Below, in pieces: positions 9,601 through 14,212 of a stretch of DNA of 14,212 nucleotides. Below the pieces are notes generated by a model. The model did no database searches and was not told the origin of the DNA. It worked only from the letters and a program-made list of their open reading frames with translations. This DNA comes from Candidatus Altimarinota bacterium (GTDB taxonomy: Bacteria; Patescibacteriota; Gracilibacteria; CAIRYL01): the NCBI GenBank assembly GCA_027053135.1, contig JALUEA010000054.1:1-14212 (forward strand). The letters are read 5' to 3'. Each line of letters opens with the position of its first letter. The stretch's first letter is position 1. The position numbers and the translations under genes are program-made.

Positions 9601-10123
9601 ATACTCCTCGACGAGGAATTATTTTTGTAGAAAACGCACCTGGAACACCTGGTACTCGAGAAAAAAATGCTCCTGGAGACCGAACAATCTGATTTACTAC
9701 AACTCGTTCAATACCATTAATAATAAATGTTCCTTTTTCTGTCATCAACGGCATAACACCAAGAAACACTTCTTGTTGTTTAATTTCACCAGTTTCTTTA
9801 TTTACAAGTTTAACTTCTACTTTTAAATTTGCCTCATATGAAAGATTATCTCTTTTTGCTGTTTCTGGATCAATTTTTGGCTCTTCTAAAGAATGCTTTA
9901 AAAAATGAATCTCAACTTTTTTCCCAGAAAAATCTTGCAATGGAGAAATTTCTTGAAGCATTTCATGAATTCCATTTTTCAAGAAATCCTCATATGAATC
10001 CAATTGTACTTGAATTAAATTTGGCAAATATTCTGCATCTTCACTTTCCGAGAAAAAGTATCGTCCATTCACCACCTTTGTAGGCTGCTGAGTAAACAAA
10101 TCTTTCTTTACCGCTTTTGACAT
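6614..10123 (-). CDS. rpoB: DNA-directed RNA polymerase subunit beta (RpoB)
   Basis: The beta subunit, about 1169 residues. I chose the ATG at 10123 (MSKAVKK) over an in-frame TTG two codons upstream. The rifampicin-pocket segment FFASSQLSQFMDQINPL has D400, and H410 and S415 follow; these correspond to E. coli D516, H526 and S531, all unchanged. ATPEGPNIGL follows. The catalytic lysines are K887 and K895 in GDKMAGRHGNKG, and the switch and clamp-contact region is GGQRFGEMEVWALEAY. The usual GVPSRMNIGQ is GVSSRMNIGQ here. After the normal end of the family (near LGLEVDLENE) comes an acidic tail of about 55-59 residues ending REEEEGKEE. The gene is preceded by a good promoter and 95-nt leader, with no rplJ/rplL upstream. 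It is followed after 12 nt by the ssb-like gene. No Shine-Dalgarno site is visible; TTTTGTTT precedes the ATG. Confidence 0.98.
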   Translation of the reverse strand: MSKAVKKDLFTQQPTKVVNGRYFFSESEDAEYLPNLIQVQLDSYEDFLKNGIHEMLQEISPLQDFSGKKVEIHFLKHSLEEPKIDPETAKRDNLSYEANLKVEVKLVNKETGEIKQQEVFLGVMPLMTEKGTFIINGIERVVVNQIVRSPGAFFSRVPGVPGAFSTKIIPRRGVWLEIESDKKKMLYAKIDRKRKFPATQLLRIFGYQTDADILEAFGEMHDADREVLMNTLEKDSAKTVEEAYQSIYRKIRPGDMATAENAKSLVDSMFFDFRKYDLGPIARYKLNKRFNLNKPDTRENRIFQVSDFLPIMKELIQLTAKTGGKVDDIDHLQNRRIRSVGELVMNKFRVGLMRVDRIAKDRMTVVDLDAIMAVQIVNSRPITAAMREFFASSQLSQFMDQINPLAELAHKRRISTMGPGGLSRERAGFDVRDVHSSHYGRICPIATPEGPNIGLVLHFATYAKVNKYGFITTPLQVVKKELPVTGDLIGRILNEDIAGGKSGDVITEDLAKKIAQSGKDTVKLRHFVDGDIHYLDASEEESIIVGQLAGNVDDYGNVIGDMIPARIKGEASLVSADLITHFDISSKQIVSETTALIPFLENDDNTRASMGSNMQRQAVPLISPHAPIVGTGLEGEVARAAGTAIVADEDGEVIEVDAREITIQYDSGKRRTYEIPNYVRSNQTTCFHFRPNVSKGERVIKGHTLINGASTENGELALGQNLIVAYMPWEGYNYEDAIIISDKVAQNGYYDSIHIESFSIDVRETKLGNEQVTRDIPNVGDAKLANLDEDGIIRIGSWVNDGDIMVGKITPKGEVELTPEEQLLQSIFGEKAKDVRDSSLRLPGGEGGKVIDIQIFTKEKGHDLHQGVLKQIRVYVAQTRKIQVGDKMAGRHGNKGVVSKIVAREDMPFLADGTQVDIILNPLGVSSRMNIGQVLETHLGLVGKVMGVKFATPVLNGISSEEITQFLKDAGLPEDGKTQLFDGKTGDPFQFKTTMGVTYMIKLNHLVEDKLHARSVGPYSIVTQQPLGGKAQQGGQRFGEMEVWALEAYSASHILQEMLTIKSDDVIGRSKAYESIVKGLPLGKPSIPESFNVLLHELKGLGLEVDLENERDEHIELKLDEIYTDDTAEIPEEDKVSELNTNIHETDEELDAEVHGDMPVREEEEGKEE

Positions 10124-10210
10124 AAACAAAAAATATAATAAAAATCAAGAAAATCACTATAAAATGACTTCTTTCTTCTTACTACTCAATCAATTCCCAA
10201 AAAGAACCTC

Positions 10211-10230
10211 TATAATGTGAAGACATTATA
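10211..10230. repeat. Perfect inverted repeat overlapping the rpoB -10 box
   Basis: TATAATGT, a GAAG spacer, then ACATTATA: two perfect 8-bp arms. The right arm read on the minus strand supplies the TATAAT of the rpoB promoter. The left arm presents a second TATAAT facing dnaG, but I see no -35 partner for it. A dimeric regulator bound here would cover the rpoB -10 element and start site. Part of the symmetry may be fortuitous, since a -10 box is itself A/T rich. Confidence 0.6.
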
Positions 10231-10252
10231 CTGTTTTTGTAAAAAAATACAA
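10225..10252 (-). promoter_or_regulatory. Sigma-70 promoter of the rpoB-ssb-rpoC operon
   Basis: On the minus strand, -35 TTGTAT (10252-10247) and a consensus -10 TATAAT (10230-10225) are separated by 16 bp that contain an A/T tract. Transcription would begin near 10218, giving a leader of about 95 nt before rpoB. The -35 lies in a small inverted repeat TTGTA/TACAA (10237-10252, 6 A between the arms), and the -10 lies in the larger repeat at 10211-10230. This is the best promoter match in the window and fits the RpoD encoded next door. Confidence 0.7.
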
Positions 10253-10334
10253 GAAAAAATAAAGCTATTTTCTAGAGTATCTTCCAATACGCATTCCTAT
10301 TTCCATATTTTATATATCATAAAAGCGTACAGTA

Positions 10335-10343
10335 TGGTATTAT
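10335..10343 (+). promoter_or_regulatory. Weak candidate extended -10 promoter for dnaG-rpoD
   Basis: TGG followed by TATTAT (10338-10343) resembles an extended -10 element. It would start transcripts about 65 nt before the dnaG ATG. No convincing -35 box lies 16-18 bp upstream. GTACAGTA (10327-10334), identical to eight bases of the palindrome at 2170-2183, overlaps its upstream edge. Other A/T-rich hexamers in this gap could serve equally well. Confidence 0.3.
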
Positions 10344-10413
10344 TTCGATAAAAAATACTTTTTTGTTTCATCATCTTTCATTTTTTACACTTCATATTTT
10401 CATTGTATTTTCC

Positions 10414-12243
10414 ATGAACACAAAACATTCAATAGAAGAATTAGAAGCATCCGTTTCTATAGTTGATGTCGTATCTCGATATAGAAATCTTGTTAAAAGT
10501 GGAAAAAACTATAAAGCACTCTGTCCTTTTCATGACGACAAATCTCCATCTTTACTTATAAACCCAGAACAAAATTTTGCGTGGTGCTTTGCATGTCAAA
10601 ACGGAGGAAATATTTTTTCTTTTGTACAAAAAATAGAAGGATGTTCTTTTCCAGATGCTATTAAAATTATCGCAGAAATAGGAGGACAAGATGCATCAAA
10701 TTACCTTTTTCCATCAACAAAAACACCAGGAGAACAAAAACAACAAAAAGAATACAAAGAGCGACTTCGAGAAGTACTCGATGAAACACAAAAATTTTTT
10801 AGAAAAAATTTTACTAACAAAGATAATAAAGAAGCTCAATACTATATTTATTCTATTCGAAAATTTTCAGAAGATATTATACAAAAGTTTGGAATAGGAT
10901 TTGCTCCTAATTCATACTCTGCACTGCGAAAACATTTATTATATAAAAAATTTTCTCGAAAAGAAATGCTTGATGCAGGAGTCGTTTCTGGAGAAGAGGA
11001 AACAATCCACAATAAAGATGTAATTGATAAATATAGAAATAGAATAACTTTTCCAATACGAGATCCACTGGGGAAGCTATGTGGATTTGGAGGAAGAATA
11101 CTTAATGATGGACAACCAAAATATTTAAACTCTCCAGAGTCAGAACTCTATATAAAATCAAAAAACTTATACGGATTTTATGAAGCAAAAAATGCTATTC
11201 GAAAACATGATTCGGTACTTTTTGTTGAAGGAAATTTAGATGTTATGACATGTCATCAATATGGTATTGAAAATGTAATAGCAATATCTGGTGTAGGGTT
11301 TTCAGAATTTCAAGCACAACTTATAAAACGATTTACAACAAATGTACTTCTTGCTCTTGATAATGATGAAGCAGGTATAAAAGCAACAGAACGAATACTT
11401 CCCGTTTTATTTTCACAGAATATTTCAGCAAAAACACTTCAAGTAGAACCAAAATTTGGAAAAGATCCCGATGAAATATTACGTAATAATTCAGAAATAT
11501 TTTTATCTGCAGTAAAAAATGCAAAACCATCTATTGATGTATTACTTCACCAACTCAAAACCGAATATACAAAAAATAGTACAGCATTTACAGTAGATAA
11601 AAAACGACAAATACTCAATCGCGTCTTTCCTATTATTGCATCTCATCCATTTCCTTTAGAAAAAAAATATGATATAGCCAGTATTTCAAAAATATTACAA
11701 ATAGATGAAAGCATAGTAAATGATGAATTCAATACATTTATAGGGAAAAAACACACCGCAAAACTCAAAAAGAACAAAAAATATAAACAAGATTTATCTT
11801 CTATAAGCGAAATTCCACGAAAATTATATTTTTGGGGAGTCCTTCTTAAATTCTTCCCAGAAATGATATATGTATTTTCTGTAATAGAGGCAAATTTTTT
11901 CGCATCAACAGAAGAAAAAGAGTTGTATAATGTATTACATAATGCGTATAATGAAAATCGCAAAATTTCCATGAAAGAGGTACTTGCTAAATTTTCTTCT
12001 GAATTTCAAAATGATATTATGCGATCTATGCTATATGCAGAGCAATATCTTGGGAAATTATCTGCATTACAACGCAAAACAGAAATTAAAAATTTAGTAT
12101 ATTCAATTGGGAAAGAATTAGTTACAGAACGATTTAATTACTTTAAAACCAAAATTGAAACAGACTCCTCTCCACGAAATATTCAGCAATTTCAATTTTA
12201 TGCAGATGCATTAAAAAAAATGAAAACAACAAGCCTTTATTAG
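10414..12243 (+). CDS. dnaG: DNA primase DnaG
   Basis: The 609-residue primase makes RNA primers for chromosome replication. I chose the ATG at 10414 (MNTKHSIEEL). A TTG 17 codons upstream stays in frame but adds a hydrophobic stretch unlike any DnaG N-terminus. The CHC2 zinc-binding domain has C37, H40, C58 and C61. The RNAP-like core carries YRNRITFPIRDPLG (207-220), GFGGRIL (224-230) and PKYLNSPE (235-242). The TOPRIM domain has EGNLD with E272, LALDNDEAG with D316 and D318, and KDPDE (350-354). The usual SGTALT motif is SGVGFS (292-297). The C-terminal helicase-binding region (about 455-609) is poorly conserved. The gene ends in TAG and is followed after 18 nt by rpoD. This dnaG-rpoD pairing is the conserved part of the macromolecular synthesis operon; rpsU is absent. 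Confidence 0.96.
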   Translation: MNTKHSIEELEASVSIVDVVSRYRNLVKSGKNYKALCPFHDDKSPSLLINPEQNFAWCFACQNGGNIFSFVQKIEGCSFPDAIKIIAEIGGQDASNYLFPSTKTPGEQKQQKEYKERLREVLDETQKFFRKNFTNKDNKEAQYYIYSIRKFSEDIIQKFGIGFAPNSYSALRKHLLYKKFSRKEMLDAGVVSGEEETIHNKDVIDKYRNRITFPIRDPLGKLCGFGGRILNDGQPKYLNSPESELYIKSKNLYGFYEAKNAIRKHDSVLFVEGNLDVMTCHQYGIENVIAISGVGFSEFQAQLIKRFTTNVLLALDNDEAGIKATERILPVLFSQNISAKTLQVEPKFGKDPDEILRNNSEIFLSAVKNAKPSIDVLLHQLKTEYTKNSTAFTVDKKRQILNRVFPIIASHPFPLEKKYDIASISKILQIDESIVNDEFNTFIGKKHTAKLKKNKKYKQDLSSISEIPRKLYFWGVLLKFFPEMIYVFSVIEANFFASTEEKELYNVLHNAYNENRKISMKEVLAKFSSEFQNDIMRSMLYAEQYLGKLSALQRKTEIKNLVYSIGKELVTERFNYFKTKIETDSSPRNIQQFQFYADALKKMKTTSLY

Positions 12244-12261
12244 TATTTTTTTCTTTAATTT

Positions 12262-13614
12262 GTGGCAAAAGTAACAACATTTATTAGTCAACCATCTGAC
12301 GAAGATTTAAGTAAATTCCCAGAAAAAGTTTTAGAACTCATTCAACAAGGACGAGTTAATGGATTTGTAACTCATCAAGAAGTAATGAAAGCTCTCCCTG
12401 ATGCAGAGAAAGATTTACCACTCTTAGATGATTTATACAATTTATTTTTTGATATTGGAATTACTGTTATAGAAGCAAAAGAAGCACTGTCTTTTGACAG
12501 TGAAGATGCCAATATCGTCAACGACGATAAAGATATTGAAGACGAAACCAAAATAACAAAACAACTTACTTTCCTTCTCGGGTCACAAATATCAAATACA
12601 GAAAAAAAAATACTTGAAATTGATGATCCAGAAGAATCAGATATTCCCCCTCATGAAATTGATGAAGAAGGAATTATAAAAGAAGATGAGGAAGCACAAA
12701 GACTTGATGATGATCGAAAAATTAATATAGAAGATATTACCAACGATTCTGTTCGAATGTATTTATCTGAAATAGGAAAAGTTGACCTCTTAACAAAAGA
12801 CGAAGAAGTACAACTTGCCAAACAAATTGAAAAAGGAAATGCATCAGCGAAACAACATTTAGCAGAAGCTAATTTACGGCTTGTTGTATCAATTGCAAAA
12901 AAATATATGGGGCGAGGGCTTTCATTCCTCGATTTAATTCAAGAAGGAAATATTGGATTGTTTCGTGCTGTTGAAAAATTTGATTACAGAAGAGGATTCA
13001 AATTTTCTACATATGCAACATGGTGGATTCGACAAGCTATAACTCGTGCTATTGCTGACCAAGCACGAACAATTCGTATTCCAGTCCATATGGTAGAAAC
13101 AATAAACCGACTAACACATACGAAAAGAAGACTTGCACAAGAATTAGGACGAGATGCAACAATTGAAGAACTTGCAGAAGAAATGGACCTTGATAAAAAA
13201 AAAGTTCAGTATATAATAAAAATTTCTCAAGATATTGTTCCTCTTGAAGCTCCAGTAGGAAGTGAAGAAGATTCAAAACTTTCAGATTTTATAGAAGATA
13301 AAGATGCTCCATCTCCTGAAGAATCTGCATCAAATCAAATCTTGAAAGATAATATTCAATCAATGTTAGAATATCTTTCTCCTCGAGAACGAAAAATTAT
13401 TGAAATGCGATTTGGATTAACAGATGGAGTATCTCACACTCTCGAAGAAGTAGGACAAGATTTTGGAGTTACACGAGAACGAATTAGACAAATTGAGGCA
13501 AAAGTTTTACAAAAATTACGAGATCATCCTATGAATGTTCGTATTAAGGAAAATTATATTGCCGATAAAAACACCGCAACGAAAATCGTTCGAAAAAAAG
13601 TCAAACCAAGCTAG
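12262..13614 (+). CDS. rpoD: Primary RNA polymerase sigma factor RpoD (sigma-70)
   Basis: The 450-residue group 1 sigma factor directs the core enzyme to -10/-35 promoters. It starts with GTG (MAKVTTF). A region 1.1-like head occupies about 10-75, and an acidic linker about 76-157 is rich in Asp and Glu. Region 1.2 begins near [12 protein letters not shown] (161-172). Region 2 spans about 203-270 and includes [19 protein letters not shown] and the -10-reading helix [17 protein letters not shown] (251-267). Region 3 runs about 275-350. Region 4 has [15 protein letters not shown] and the helix-turn-helix [14 protein letters not shown] (401-414) for -35 binding. The -10-contacting residues look canonical, which fits the TATAAT box before rpoB. 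The gene lies 18 nt behind dnaG, too close for an independent promoter, so the two are presumably co-transcribed. It ends in TAG, with no hairpin terminator before greA. Confidence 0.97.
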   Translation: MAKVTTFISQPSDEDLSKFPEKVLELIQQGRVNGFVTHQEVMKALPDAEKDLPLLDDLYNLFFDIGITVIEAKEALSFDSEDANIVNDDKDIEDETKITKQLTFLLGSQISNTEKKILEIDDPEESDIPPHEIDEEGIIKEDEEAQRLDDDRKINIEDITNDSVRMYLSEIGKVDLLTKDEEVQLAKQIEKGNASAKQHLAEANLRLVVSIAKKYMGRGLSFLDLIQEGNIGLFRAVEKFDYRRGFKFSTYATWWIRQAITRAIADQARTIRIPVHMVETINRLTHTKRRLAQELGRDATIEELAEEMDLDKKKVQYIIKISQDIVPLEAPVGSEEDSKLSDFIEDKDAPSPEESASNQILKDNIQSMLEYLSPRERKIIEMRFGLTDGVSHTLEEVGQDFGVTRERIRQIEAKVLQKLRDHPMNVRIKENYIADKNTATKIVRKKVKPS

Positions 13615-13685
13615 AAATTATTCTATATTTCTGTACAATAAAAAAGAAACTATTCAAAATCAGTACTTTATAACTCATTAACTAT

Positions 13686-14153
13686 ATGTCTCAAATAATT
13701 GTAACAGCCGAAGGATATCAAAAAATGCAAGAAGAACTTGAATACCTCAAGACAACTCGTCGAAAAGAAATAGCTGACCGACTCAAAGAAGCTATTTCAT
13801 ATGGAGACCTTTCTGAAAATTCTGAATACCAAGAAGCAAAAGAAGAACAAGCATTTCTTGAAGGGAAAATTGCTGCATTAACCAAAGAAATTCAAAATGC
13901 CGTAATTGAAAAGAAAACAGGAACAAAAAACTCTATTTATCTTGGATCAAAAATACAATTAAAAATCAATAACGGTCCTGTAGAAGAGTACGAAATCGTT
14001 GGAGCAAGAGAAGCTGACCCTTTTTCCAACAAAATTTCAAATGAATCACCTGTAGGACAGGCATTATTAGGACGAAAAAAAGGAGAAATATTTTTTGTTG
14101 ACGCTCCTGCCGGTAAAATTGAATATGAAATTATAAAAATAGAAAACAAATAA
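13686..14153 (+). CDS. greA: Transcription elongation factor GreA
   Basis: The 155-residue protein is full length for the family (about 158 in E. coli). The N-terminal coiled coil (about 1-75) inserts into the polymerase secondary channel. Its acidic tip GDLSENSEY carries D41 and E44, the residues that stimulate cleavage of backtracked RNA. The C-terminal FKBP-like domain (about 80-155) includes the family pattern SPVGQALLGRKKGE (121-134). D41/E44 and overall similarity favour GreA over GreB. It follows rpoD by 71 nt. That gap has no terminator hairpin and only weak promoter-like sequence (TATAAC at 13669 without a good -35), so read-through from dnaG-rpoD is likely. The ATG has no Shine-Dalgarno site. 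The 59 bases after the stop are A/T rich and show no GC-stemmed terminator. Confidence 0.96.
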   Translation: MSQIIVTAEGYQKMQEELEYLKTTRRKEIADRLKEAISYGDLSENSEYQEAKEEQAFLEGKIAALTKEIQNAVIEKKTGTKNSIYLGSKIQLKINNGPVEEYEIVGAREADPFSNKISNESPVGQALLGRKKGEIFFVDAPAGKIEYEIIKIENK

Positions 14154-14212
14154 AAATATATTTAATGCACCAAAAAAATAAAAAAACTACTATATTATAG
14201 ATATTTATATAG

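Noticed and set aside
10211..10216. TATAAT facing dnaG as a divergent promoter
   Set aside because: No -35-like sequence occurs 16-18 bp upstream, and it is explained as the mirror arm of the inverted repeat.
10363..10413. TTG at 10363 as the dnaG start, giving a 17-residue hydrophobic N-terminal extension
   Set aside because: DnaG is cytoplasmic and normally begins just before the helix leading to the CHC2 zinc finger. The ATG at 10414 gives exactly that.
43..14153. Alternative genetic code (TGA as Gly, or CGA/CGG as Trp)
   Set aside because: All genes run full length without in-frame TGA, Trp is TGG in TWWIRQ of RpoD, and CGA falls on invariant arginines.

Overview
The window is A+T-rich bacterial chromosome carrying seven complete protein genes and little non-coding DNA. 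No tRNA, rRNA, CRISPR, insertion sequence or phage gene was seen. Six of the seven genes belong to the basic transcription and replication machinery. They are the RNA polymerase beta and beta' subunits, a housekeeping sigma-70 factor, the cleavage factor GreA, the DnaG primase and an SSB-type OB-fold protein. The seventh encodes a DUF389 membrane protein of unknown function.

Layout. Minus strand, read right to left: rpoB (10123-6614), an ssb-like gene (6601-6176), rpoC (6125-2295), a clear intrinsic terminator (about 2249-2221), a short spacer with a perfect 14-bp palindrome, then the DUF389 gene (2100-43). Plus strand, divergent from rpoB across a 290-bp gap: dnaG (10414), rpoD (12262, GTG start) and greA (13686-14153). 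The dnaG-rpoD pair is the core of the classical macromolecular synthesis operon, here without rpsU. The rpoB side lacks the rplJ/rplL genes that normally precede it.

The gap between rpoB and dnaG holds a convincing sigma-70 promoter for rpoB (TTGTAT, 16 bp, TATAAT). Its -10 box is one arm of a perfect inverted repeat. One short region could therefore influence output of the polymerase core on one side and of sigma plus primase on the other.

Organism. Genes are compact, A/T-ending codons dominate, and no start codon has a recognisable Shine-Dalgarno sequence. The polymerase sequences are bacterial and lack the large proteobacterial insertion in RpoC. I infer a Candidate Phyla Radiation (Patescibacteria) or similar reduced lineage, without certainty at phylum level. 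The genetic code looks standard: TGG is Trp and CGA is Arg at invariant positions, there is no in-frame TGA, and all seven stops are TAA or TAG.

The most unusual feature is the SSB-like gene lying between rpoB and rpoC, which are normally adjacent. Other points are its missing SSB C-terminal tip, T-rich start contexts instead of Shine-Dalgarno sites, an acidic tail on RpoB, and a repeated soluble module in the DUF389 protein. I did not find a clearly new multi-gene system.
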